NCBI GenBank assembly: GCA_012976225.1 | Contig: JAAVVG010000037.1 | Coordinates: forward strand, 1-64,000 | From: Golubevia sp. BC0850 | Lineage: Eukaryota > Basidiomycota > Exobasidiomycetes > Golubeviales > Golubeviaceae | Direction of reading: 5' to 3' | Length of the DNA stretch: 64,000 bases | Part shown: in pieces, positions 34,785 through 45,151 of the stretch | How the letters are laid out: each line of letters opens with the position of its first letter | How positions within the stretch are numbered: the stretch's first letter is position 1 | Notes under the pieces: generated by a model | Seen by the model: only the letters and a program-made list of their open reading frames with translations | Told to the model about the DNA's origin: nothing | Database searches by the model: none | Position numbers and translations under genes: made by a program

Positions 34785-35651
34785 ATATTTCTAGAGAAGA
34801 AGACGTCAAAAGTTATCGCTCTCTCTTTATAATGTAGTCAAACACTGTTTCAGCTCTTTAATTCGATTTCACGTTCTAGTGACGCACTTTGAAGAAATCG
34901 ATCTACCTTGGTCAGAAAAGCAATGGGGGCTCAAGGTCGGAATGGGCGAAAGAAGTCAAAACAAGAGCTGATTCAAGTCGAGTAGAGGTAGGAGAATACT
35001 GATCGCTAAAACAAAGCAGAGGTTCATAGAGGAGAGAGACGGTACCAGAACAGAACAACTAGAGAGGTGGGAGTCAATTGAATGTAGGAACGGAGGGTGC
35101 ACAACTAGAAAAGAGAACCTAGTAGGGCCAAAAATCAAGTGGAAGGGAAAAGAGGGGGGAAGAGAGAGAGACAGTCCGAGAGAGAAGACTCGACGTTCAG
35201 TTGTTTACTCTTATGGCACATACTCGCAAAATTCTCCCTGTACCCCGGGCCTTTGAAAGATGTTTGATACTTTTTCAACCCTTCTGGTCTAGTACACTAA
35301 AGAACAAATCGCCTGTCCTCGAAGTCATCTCGATCTCTCCTTGTGTAGACACTTCTTCGCGCTCAAGCCACCTCTCTCAAGGGGCTCTACCTTCCTTTCT
35401 AGCTGAACAACTCGGTCAAACGTTGCTTCACTTATAAAAAAGTTCGATCGATTGGTCCGACGTTCAACCTCTGCCTTTTGCGCAGTGAGAACAAGGAGAG
35501 ACCGCATGGCGCTCAGTCAGTGAGTCATCGCACTAAGAAGACTACTTAAGAAGAGGACTTATTTCCCTCCAATACTATCTTTTCCCCCGTATACTCCTCC
35601 TAATCCTTTCCAACAGTATCCAGAAATCAATCTCAATCTACGCCAGTCATC
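34785..35651. other. Intergenic
   Basis: 867 bp without a supported gene. Contains cgacgttca at ~35191 and again at ~35461, and a TATA-like box at 35433. Probably the promoter of the WD40 gene plus the 3' flank of the secreted-protein gene. Confidence 0.5.
35433..35439 (+). promoter_or_regulatory. TATA-like box (TATAAAA)
   Basis: TATAAAA 213 bp upstream of the WD40 gene's ATG, in an otherwise mixed-composition stretch. Distance fits a core promoter with a leader of about 150-180 nt. Sequence match only. Confidence 0.4.
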
Positions 35652-37177
35652 ATGAGGTCCTCCTACAGCAGCTGGGATCAAGCACAAGCTCCTCTTATTA
35701 TCGACCACGATTTCGGAAGAAATTACGGAAGTGATGAATTCGAAACTGCCAAATTCAGAGGCCACCCCCAATCAGATAAAGATGGGGGAGTTGAGGAAAT
35801 ACCTTTGGTGTGGGGTCAAGAAGCTATGAAGTTCCTTTCACCAATTCCATTCAAAAGTTGGAAGGTCCATGGCATAGTTTTTGGACTTAATAAAGACGGA
35901 TCTAGGTTAGCAGTTTCGAATTCGGAGAAAGCCATTATCTTTGAAGTGAGAAGTAACGAAGAGCTATTTGGTTTACAGCACGAGGATAAGTGAAAGGGTT
36001 GGAATTCTCTTCGGATGGAAAATTCCTCCTTGCTAGTACGGAGTCCAGGAGAGATAACATATATTCCGAGAAGATCAAGGTTTGGGATGTGGAAGAGGAA
36101 GCTGAGCGCAGTGGTGCTCGAAATCTTAAGTCAAAGGCGAACATGAACCAAATGATGGAGGAAATGCTCAAGACTGCTCAGACGTACCTAACCGATTCGA
36201 CTCAAGACTGGAGCTTGGAGCAATTCAAATCACAAGCAGAGGAAGAACTCAGATCTCATCTCACCCCGCTTCTAGACCGCATAGAAAGAAAGCACCAATC
36301 GTCAACAGGTGGTTATGAGCTTTCAGAAGCTCATCTCTCAAGTTTCGGATCAAAAGCCTGGCATCCCTCAAAGTCAGCTTTTCTCTTCCTCAGAAATCTC
36401 AAGAAGCAGCCTGAAGGAGTCAATGGAACTGTAGCTGATCTGGTACTCTTCGACGCTGTCTCAAAGAAAGAGGTCTTCGCTCTGGAAGGGCACGACGGCC
36501 CAATCATGTGGTCAGGATTCTCTCCGGATGGAAATTGGGTAGCCTCTTCAAGTTGGGACTCCAAAGTCAGAGTCTGGGAAAGCTCAGCCGGAGAGCTCAG
36601 ACATGTCCTTACGGAAGAAGGTCTCAATCAGTCATGGACAGGAAGGTTCTCTCCAGATTCGAATTCTATAGCCGTCGGGAATGGAGATGGAAGGCTCAGA
36701 ATCTGGGATGTCAAGTCTGGAGATCTCAAATTCAAATTGGAATTCAAAAAAGAGGACAAGGATGTAAAATGCTGCCGAGGTTGGGTTAGAGGAATAGAAT
36801 GGGTCTCTGAAACCCTGATCTTTGCCTCTCAAGGAGACGGCATCGCTTCATTGTTTGACCTCTCAGCCATAGATCCGATCTCTGATCTTTCCGCTTCAAA
36901 AATCCAGAATTTCATTCAAGGCCAAGACGAATTCAGACCTTGGGAAATTCAAGCTGTTATGGCATCTCAAGATGGCAACAGGCTGGGGTTCAAAGTTGGG
37001 GCTGATGAATTGGTCGTCTACGACAGAAAGAGAAACGAGAGGTGGTCGGTAGTTCAAACTCTGAAGTTGGAGGAGAGGCAGCCTGGGTACTCCAAGATAG
37101 AATTCGCAAATGACGAAGGAACAGATTTGTGGGATGGAGGAAGCGACGGGGTTTTGAGGTTTTGGAAGTTGGAGTAG
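35652..37177 (+). pseudogene. WD40-repeat protein, frame broken once near 35990
   Basis: Two frames overlap: 35652-35993 (MRSSYSSWDQAQAPL ... ELFGLQHEDK) and 35990-37177 (VKGLEFSSDGKFLLASTESR ... DGGSDGVLRFWKLE). Read across the junction, ...LQHEDK+VKGLEFSSDGKF makes a normal WD40 blade, so one base appears to be missing; no intron with an allowed phase fixes it. Further WD blades are visible (LEGHDGPIMWSGFSPDGNWV, SWDSKVRVWE, GNGDGRLRIWDVKSG). A helical insert (NMNQMMEEMLKTAQTYLTDS) splits the early blades. The full product would be about 508 residues. It is either a recent pseudogene or a base error in the assembly. I cannot assign a specific WD40 function. Confidence 0.75.
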
Positions 37178-37987
37178 ACGTGTTAATGTATTTCCTTCAA
37201 TTTATGGAATCTTAGTTTCTGACCTTGAAGATTGTGAAACCTCTCTCTAGCTATGTCACATCTCCGGGATCTTGAGAATCCACCCGAGGGATCTGCGATT
37301 GAAACGCTCGACTGAAAGTGGTGATGCTTTTAGTCTCTTTGTTTTGAGCTTTGAATCTGAAAGATGGAGAAGGGAGTAGGTTTGATAGCCCAGAGAGAGA
37401 AAGAGTCCTTTCCAAGGTGGCGAACAAGGGCAGCGAACGAAGTTTCGAACCCTGCCAATCGACTGGGCGTCTAATGATCCAGAAGAGAGGTGTTTATAGA
37501 ATTGACCAGGTATTGGAGTTGAATTGAAGTCTCTTTTAGAGGGGACAAAAGGACTCGTTCCAACCTTCAACCCTTCTAGAGATGCCTCCATGACTCTGTC
37601 TGTTCCGTCTTCCACTCGTTCTGAGGGATTTCTGAAATCCTATACTTTTTTGAAGGCCGAAACTTGAGTTTTGAGAGCTGAGAACCCATGACCATGGCTC
37701 GTGCTCATCGTTTCGAAAGCCGCGAGTGTCGTTCGACATCAAGAGTTCCTATAAAGAGCTCATTCCGTCTTTTGACTTCTCTTCTCCCCTTCCCTCACAA
37801 ACTTCATCTTTTTGAATCTTTTCATATCAAACCAATAAACTCTCTCTACCAACCTCAACTAAATAATGTGAGTTTGAATCTCTTGTCTCTCTTTCCCAAC
37901 TTTCCCTCTCCACATCTCACCCACTCAATCACCTTCTGACTCTTTTTCCGTTCTCTGTCTCATTGGTCCCATAATCTTCTAGCAATT
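37178..37987. other. Intergenic with GFA-gene leader
   Basis: 810 bp. The last part looks like a transcribed leader: TATAAAG at 37750, and a probable 5'UTR intron 37868-37982 (GTGAGT donor, TTCTAG acceptor) ending five bases before the ATG of the next gene. Confidence 0.5.
37750..37756 (+). promoter_or_regulatory. TATA-like box (TATAAAG)
   Basis: Lies about 118 bp upstream of the presumed 5'UTR intron donor and 232 bp from the ATG of the GFA-family gene. Confidence 0.4.
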
Positions 37988-38829
37988 ATGCCAGTCAAAG
38001 GATCTTGTCTATGTGGAAAGACCACTGTCGAAGTCAAGGGTGGCCCGTGAGTGCCGTATGAGTTTCGGGTTCTATTCATCGCTCTCGTTCGTCGTTCTCC
38101 CACTAATCCCTTCTCTTCCCACCATGACTGACTTTTCTTCCTCAATCCAGCTACGATGAGCAGATCGCCTGTCACTGCACCGATTGCGCCCAGGTGAGTT
38201 TGTGTTCCCGCATTGCTTCGACAGCGAATGAGTGCCAACGTCTCTAACTGATTGTCACTCTTATTCTCGCTCCCTTCGAAACTGTTGTTAACAGACCTCT
38301 GGCTCTTGTAAGTCTCCGTCGCTTTAGTCGTCGAGATCGGGTCGACCAAGAGCTGATCTGCTTCTGCCTTTCCCCTCTCCTTCCATATTCAGGCAACTCT
38401 ACCAACATCCTTCCAAAGCAATCCGATGTCAACATGAGTGGAGCTATTGGCTCTTTCAAGATCAAGGCACCATCTGGTAACACCGTCGAAAGACTGTAAG
38501 TCTCGGCGTTCTTGTTTCATCGACCCAGTCGACCTCCAACTCACACCCCTCTTTCTCTCACTCTCTTCATCTCCCCTCCCTCTCCCCCGCTTTTTTTCTG
38601 CCTTCTCTCATTCTCTTTCTCTCTCTCTCCGATGCCCAGATTCTGCAAGGAATGCGGTTCAGCTATGGGACATAAGTCTGTCTTCTTCGGAGATGCCATG
38701 GCTCTCCAAACTGGAACCATGTACCAACACTTCAAGAATGTCCCCATCAAAACCGAACTCTTTGTCAAAGATCGTTGGTCAGGTGTTGCCCCTATCCAAG
38801 GAGCTGCTCAAGTCGAGGCTATGCCATAA
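37988..38829 (+). CDS. GFA/CENP-V-family zinc protein (formaldehyde-activating-like)
   Basis: Five exons (37988-38046, 38151-38193, 38295-38307, 38393-38495, 38640-38829) give 135 residues. Zinc ligands of the GFA fold are all present: KGSCLCGKTTVEV, ACHCTDCAQTSGSCNS and FCKECGSAMG. The family includes glutathione-dependent formaldehyde-activating-like and CENP-V-like proteins; most fungal members have no proven substrate. Exon 3 is only 13 nt and supplies TSGS of the Zn-site motif, so the motif TSGSCNS confirms both its junctions. A 5'UTR intron is probable. A small soluble cytosolic protein. Confidence 0.92.
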
Positions 38830-39485
38830 GGAGATCTAGGTCTAGGAATTGAGAATGGGAAAAGGACAACAACCACTTCAAGAAAGTCTTTGGATTCTGT
38901 TCACAGAGTCTGATTCTTCTCTCTTTTAGCTTCTCGTTTTGTTTCCGACTTGCTCTCCTACAAATTGCTCTTTCTTCACAACAATGCTCTGCTTCTCTAC
39001 TACGAACCAAATGAAAGGAAAATACGTTCTACAATTATTACATCTTGCCTGGACTGAAGTTTGAAAGAGTCTTTCGAGCTCATTTCACTGCAGCAAAGTG
39101 GCGACGAGATTCACTGGTCAGTGTTGATATGACAACGACGCATCATCAAGGCAGGGAAGAAAAGTTTCAAGCCAAAATGGTGAAGGAAGATCTGAGTTTA
39201 TAAATAAGAAGAAAAAAAGGGGTTGAAGAACGACGTTGACCTGGTTCGATCGCCAGAATGAATCAATAAGGGATTTAAGGAGTGCAGTATAGCTTCTCAC
39301 GATTGGATCAATGGGGTCTCTGGAGCTATGCTTTGCTAGCATAGAAACCAATGTTAACACCGAGATTAAGAGTTGAAGAAGACTTGGTGTAGCCGTAGGA
39401 ACTCGGATCAATCGATCCACTTCTACTGTTTTTTCCTTTGAGCAAATTCTTGATCTTTTGCTGACTACTCAATAAGGACCTCTAA
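38830..39485. other. Convergent intergenic region
   Basis: 656 bp between the GFA gene (+) and the RTA1-like gene (-). 3' flanks only; no supported gene. Confidence 0.6.
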
Positions 39486-41103
39486 TTAGACGGTCTTGTT
39501 CTCAACATCTTTATCTTCGGCTTGAACTTGGACACGTCCTCTTGCTCTTTTACCAGGGATGTCGTAGAATGGCACATAAGGTCTAGTAGCTGCATCGAAC
39601 TTCTTGGAAATTGGGTAGAGAGAAGATGGATATAGTGGAATGTAGATGATGACCGATAGGATGAGTGGTAAGGTGTCGAGGCAAATGGCCAGCACTGTGA
39701 AAGAAGGGATGGCAAGAGCGGAGTGATCGAGATTCGAGGGAGTCTTTCATCAGTGACAAATTTCGAGACTTCAAAATTGGATGACCGAAATTTCATACTC
39801 GCCATCATTGGTAGTCATGCTGAGGCTGTTGTCCATGGAGAGAATGATCTTGGAAAAGCCTCTGAGCTGCAAAGGCAAGGACAGGTGAGTAGAAGAGGTA
39901 TTAGCTTCAAGTGTGATGTAAGAGTAGGACAAATGATGACACTTACCATCAAGAAAGCGCTAGAAGTACCAAGCACTCTGAGGATGAGTTGGGTTGAATC
40001 TTCCTCAGAAGGTCCCTCGTTGACCAAGGTCGACCTACTATCACTTCTTTGAAGGTAGTCTGACTTTCTGAATTCACTGAAAGCTTTGATTGCCATAGCT
40101 TGACATCCACCACTAGCTTTAACAAAGTTAAGGACGAAGAAGCTGAAAGCTGCTGCTTGTAAAACAGTGCCAGTAGTTGCTAGCTTCGAGCCGACTTCCG
40201 GAATGATACTAATCTTGACTAGCAGTTCACCTTTCAAAACACATCCGACAGTTTCTAAGAAGGTTCCAATGGTAGTTAAGCTAATCAAAGAGACTAAAGT
40301 AGCATTTGAGTCGAAGAAGATGAAATGAGTTTCAATCCCATTGCTTTGATACTTGCGATCTAGCTTCTTGACCAGACGATGGAAGTAGATGTAATTGAAT
40401 AAAAAGTAGAAAGTTGGTGGGAACTTGAAGAAGATGGTCATGAAAATGTAAGGAATTGTGCCTTTGGCGAACCCCATAATTTGAACCATTCTTAAAGCGA
40501 AGCCTGGATGAAGGAAGATGAAGCGAATTGTTAGACCTCACACATCAAGCGCGCGAGGAATGTCAGGAGTCGACGCTCACCTGCTGCTTGAAAAATCATG
40601 GCGAGAGGGAGAAAGAGAAGGTACCAGTCCTTCCATGAACGAATGTTCTGTGGTTTGAGTCAAAAGCGAGACATTAAGGGCGAGAAATTAGTAAGATGGA
40701 AGATGGGGTAGCCTCGATGAGGACGCTGAACTGAAAAGAGAACTCACCCAAGCGAGGCCCATTCCGACATTCGAGATGACAAAAGCAAGTAGAGCGGATG
40801 ATGTACTAGCAGCTTTGAAGTCTAGAAGACACCAAGAAATCGAACCGCATCGAAGGTTAGCGAGCGGCATTGCCACTTCCCTTATCGTCACTTCCCCGTC
40901 TTCAACCTCCTCACCATCTTTACCTGACCGCCTTTCTGCCACTCACAGCTCATGATATCAGCAATCATTTCAGGACTGAGACCCATCTGGGCCATTCCAG
41001 CCATCTGCTCAGGGGTTAGCTCCATCGCCGCCATGGCAAATTGAGGTAAAAGAAGAAGAGAGAGAAAAGAGACGAGTCCGGCCCGTTTGTGGAAGGAGAA
41101 CAT
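39486..41103 (-). CDS. RTA1-like multi-pass membrane protein
   Basis: Six exons (41103-40947, 40821-40748, 40647-40581, 40503-39947, 39866-39803, 39694-39486) give about 375 residues. A signal-like N-terminus (FLSLLLLPQFAMAAMELTPE) is followed by about seven membrane segments. RTA1-like blocks can be followed: MSYFKAASTSSALLAFVISN, QAAGFALRMVQI, FIFFDSNATLVSLISLTTIG, LRGFSKIILSMDNSLSMTTN and VLAICLDTLPLILSVI. RTA1 proteins are fungal membrane proteins linked to lipid-toxic stress resistance and lipid transport. The fifth intron seems to start with GC (GATG|GCGAGT) rather than GT; only this choice restores the family alignment. A short Met-rich region (MAGMAQMGLSPEM) precedes TM1. Confidence 0.75.
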
Positions 41104-41839
41104 TGATGTGTTAAAGGCAGTTCTGATGCTAGTTGAGAAAAGAGAGTTTGCAAAACGGAGAGTTGGGTTTTTTACCAGAAAAAACTTGATGGGGGAGGAG
41201 AAAAGGGCTGAGATGAGACGAGAATCAGAAACTCTCGACTTCTATGAATCCACTCTTTTGAGAACGTGGTTCGAACTTTCGATGTTTAGATTTTTAGACT
41301 ACTCACCCTCTCCGATTAGAGTACCAATCCAGATAGCCAAAAAACTCCGTTGGGAAAAATGTACTGAAGGAGTTGTGCATTTTCCAAAGGAGCTTCAGAC
41401 GCTGAGATCTTACGCCACATAGTGAGACGGTTTGTGGCTCGATCAAATCTATTCTTATCTTCAGCCATCGATTTCGATCATTGAGCGGGTCAGATAGTTG
41501 ATATCGATAGCAGATGGAGGGCAAGATCGAAGGTGACGTATGTGACGTGGTTCAAAAGACTGAGAGAAAAATCTTGATGAGACTGAGAATTTAAATTGAA
41601 TGCGACGAAAATAGAAGTACAAGTGAATGAGGGAAACAGAAAGAGAAAGAGAGAGAAGAAGGAGAAGAAGAATCGGGTTGACAAGGGAACAATGGTTGAA
41701 AGGCAGAAACAGAACAGGCATACACGAGTGGGACCTTCGAGAAGACAAAGAAGTTTGATGAAGTCTGGAAGATAGAGAAAGCCAAGTGGATCAATGTGCT
41801 TTGATTGAAAGGCAAAAGGAGATCTCAATCTTACCAGCT
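41104..41839. other. Intergenic, RTA1-like gene promoter
   Basis: 736 bp between two minus-strand genes. GGTAAGA near 41838 just past the upstream stop could be a 3'UTR intron donor. No protein-like frame. Confidence 0.5.
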
Positions 41840-44800
41840 TTACTCATTTCGATTTGAAGCAACGATACTGGCAAAAGTAATCTTCTCCTTTTCCTTATCT
41901 TTCTCCTTCTCCTTGGATTCTTCCGGAGGAGGGATAGGACTTGAAAAAGGGAATTGACCGGTAATAGGACTATGAGGTTTGGAAACTGATGTAAGCCCAC
42001 CTAAAGGAGGTGTCTTAACGATCCCACCATCCTTATTTTTACTTGCAACAGTTTTTGAATCTTTCCCTTTTTTTCTATTCCCACCAGCTCCGGCTCCAGT
42101 AGTAGAAGGAGGAGAAGTAGTATTCCCTCTCAAAGAAGGAGTACTTCTCTGATTTTTCAACCCTTTCCTTTTATCTTTAGAATGACCTCTTTTCTGTTCT
42201 CTTTCTCTTTCATTAGGGTTCGGATTAGGGTTTGAAGAAGTTGAAGGAGAAGGAGGAGGAGAGATCAATAGATTCGAGTAATTCAGGTTTGAACTTGGGT
42301 TGTTGATGAGTCTTGGATGTGATAATGTAGGAGTTGAAGTTCCAGATTCTCTACCACCACCATTTAGATTTCCATTTGGAGAGATGAATCCACCTCTACT
42401 CATGTCATCTCTCAAATGATTGATACCAGGTATAGAAGCTCTTCTATTCTCAAAAGTCTTATAGAAATGATCTAATTGATCTGAATCCGAAGAATCGAAA
42501 TTGGAATAGGTTTTAGATGTTTGATTTGGAAGAAAAACACCAGGTTGAGAGTGGAAACCATTGTGAGAAGGGAGTTGTTGATATTGATTTAATTGAGGAC
42601 TTGAGTTTTGAGAATCGTAGTTTTGTTTGACCGGTTCCATTCCATTTCCAATCCCAACCCCAACTCCACCAACCCCATTGAATCCGCCAAGTTCCGAATT
42701 GAGGTTCAAATTATTGGCATATCTTTGATTAGAAAGATGACTTTGAATCGAAGGGTGGTTATTGCTATTCCCAACATTCTTCGAGAAAGATGGAACAAAC
42801 TCAGGTTTGTTTGGATCTAAGCTATGATTAAGACTTCTTGAACTCATTCCCATTCCAAGACCTATTGGCTGATAGTGATCTCCATACACATAAGCTTGTT
42901 GAAGATGATGTTGAAAGTGCTGATTTTGATTGGGATTTTGAAGTCCTTGATTGAAAGTTTGATTTCCAAACCCATTATTTCCAATCGGACCACCTCCAAT
43001 AGGCCCAGAGATAATCCTTCCACCAACCCCGCCACTTCCATTACTACTTTTGTTTCCTCTAGAATTCTTTCCTTTCTTTTCATGATGATGCTGCTGATTT
43101 TGTTGATGATGATGATGATTGGAATGATGATGACCCTCCATCCTTCTATTATTTTCCTCATCTAAATCGATTTCACCCTCCAAAACCTTCCTAACTATCT
43201 CTTCTAATCCACTGATTTGATTTTCTTTCTCCTCCTTAACCTTCCTCAACCCTTTCAATTTCTCCTCTCTACAATCATCGATTCTTCTCCAACCTTGTAA
43301 TTTCTCCTCTCTTTCCTTTTTTCTGTTCCTAAATTCTTCATCCTTAACCTCCCACTTTTCTTTTTCCTGTTCTTCCTCTTCTTTCCTGTTTTTGCTTTCT
43401 TCTGATTCTTTCTTTTCTTCGATTTCCAATCCTTCCAATCCTTTTTCAACTATTTCGAATTCCTCTTTCAATCCTTCAGAAACCAGACCTACTTGTCTAA
43501 TACTTTCCATCAAGGCCAAAACCTTTTGCTTGTTCCTACTATCCACTCCTAAGTTCTTTTCCAAACTCTTCTTTAAGATTTCCATTTCTTGTCTTAGGGC
43601 TGATTCTTGTCTAGAAGAATCTCGACGGAAAGTTTTGATCGAGGAATGTAAGGATTGTTGATGTGAAAGTAGAGTTGCAAGGTCGGGGTTTGTTGAGGGG
43701 GAGGGAGGATTTGAATCCGAGATCGAAATACCAGCTGATGGAAGTTGAGATTGATTTGATTGGAGAAGTGGAGAGATTGGAGGTGAAGGGTTTCTTGAAG
43801 ATGGAGTGGATCGGATTTCTGAAAGTGTTGGATCCGATTGAAGACGAGGTGGAAGTGAAGATCCAGGAGGATAAGAATGGGAGACTGCGAGGTGGGTGAC
43901 AATGATTGAAAAAGAATGGGGATGATGATCAACAAACGAGAAATGGGATAGACCAGGGACAGTCCAGAAGTACAGGTTTGTAGGGAGCCCCCCCCTCTCG
44001 CTCTTGGCTTCTTTTGGTTTCTGAACTTGATTCCTTCGTTACTCTCTATAAGTACTCCGTTCGAAATACGATCTGATCAGGGGAGCTCAAGAAAGGGTTG
44101 TGGCACTCACCTTCAACCTCTTCCCCTTGACTTTCTCTCTCATTCCCAGCATTGTGATCTTCCTTACTTCTAACTTCCAGTACAATTTCACAATGGATTC
44201 CATCAGTTTTAATCCCAGTAGTTCCGATAGGAATCGTTTTACCCCCAGAAATGGATCCACCAATTGAAGTATGACCTTCCTCTATCCGACTTGTACTTGC
44301 AACTCCCTCAAGATTCCCATTCCCATTCCCATTTCCATTTGCACTCGTCCTTCTCCTAGAGTCGGAATTCGAGGTGCCATTTTCACCCAGTTGCTTATTG
44401 ATCTGACTCTTAACATCTCCTAAACCGAAAACCACGATGATAGCTTCATCTTCACCCTTTTCAGCGACTACGACTCTGGACCAAGGTTGATTGTTAACCA
44501 GAATTGTCAAACCAAATGGAAATAAAGGGATAGCATGATTGACTGAAGTTAAATCATACACTGGAAGATTCTCTTCTGGATCGACTGCAGTTTCATCATC
44601 TGAAAGTTCTGATGGCCAAGAGGCATCTTCTTCTTGATTGGCTTCTTGATCGGCTTCTTGATCTGATTCATCTTGAGCTGAACTTCTACGACTATGAGTT
44701 TGAGATTGTGAAATTGAAGGTCGAATGGAAGTTGAAGAAGTTCTTGTCGGAATTGAAAGAGAAGAGATTGGTAAAGGTCTTCGAGAACATCGAATGGTAA

Positions 44801-45029
44801 TTGAGAGAGGTGATAAGTCAATGACGTCTAATCTTAGTGGATGATGGTTACCATTGTAAGAAGAAGAAGAAGAGGTTGACTTTGGCTGAGAATGAGTGGA
44901 AACTTCAGGTTGAAGATCAGTTGTTGCTGATTGAGTTGGTCCAGTTCTCTGAATGAATGAAATTCTTTGATTGGTTAATGGATTGAACTGAGAAGAAAGA
45001 ATAGATGACGATGCTGACGATGATGCCAT
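41840..45029 (-). CDS. Large coiled-coil protein with PAM2-like motif
   Basis: Two exons (45029-44111, 43884-41840) give about 987 residues. The N-terminal ~300 residues include folded-looking parts (LRLDVIDLSPLSITIRCSR, LFPFGLTILVNNQPWSRVVV) separated by acidic and Asn/Gly linkers. Residues ~385-540 form a strongly charged coiled coil (EEKKESEESKNRKEEEEQEK). A His-rich patch and Asn/Gln/Ser-rich disordered sequence follow. Near residue 656-670 (42788-42831) NHSLDPNKPEFVPSF closely fits the PAM2 pattern (S-x-L-N/D-P-x-A/K-x-x-F-x-P), which binds the MLLE domain of poly(A)-binding protein. The C-terminus is Lys/Glu-rich and ends TFASIVASNRNE. A role in mRNA handling or transport is inferred from PAM2 and coiled coil; the N-terminal domain is unrecognised. 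Confidence 0.75.
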
Positions 45030-45151
45030 CCTAATCCTAATCTAAATGCCAGAAGACTGAAGAGGGTAGGAGTAGGAGTGCGATGAAGGAAGAAAGCTGC
45101 GAGTCGAATCTTGAATCGCAACTTCTCATTCTCATCCAGCCAACGTCAACA
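45030..45151. promoter_or_regulatory. 122-bp divergent promoter of two RNA-linked genes
   Basis: The PAM2-motif gene (-) and the KH-domain gene (+) start only 122 bp apart, so they must share a promoter region. No TATA box is evident. Confidence 0.5.

Noticed and set aside
35946-35978. 33-nt GTGAG...ACAG stretch as a mini-intron mending the WD40 frame
   Set aside because: Its length is a multiple of three, so it does not change frame, and it is far shorter than any other intron here.
37430-37480. TTCGAA-containing stretch as a tRNA T-arm
   Set aside because: The flanking five bases do not pair, and no A-box or acceptor stem could be found; no tRNA was supported anywhere in the window.
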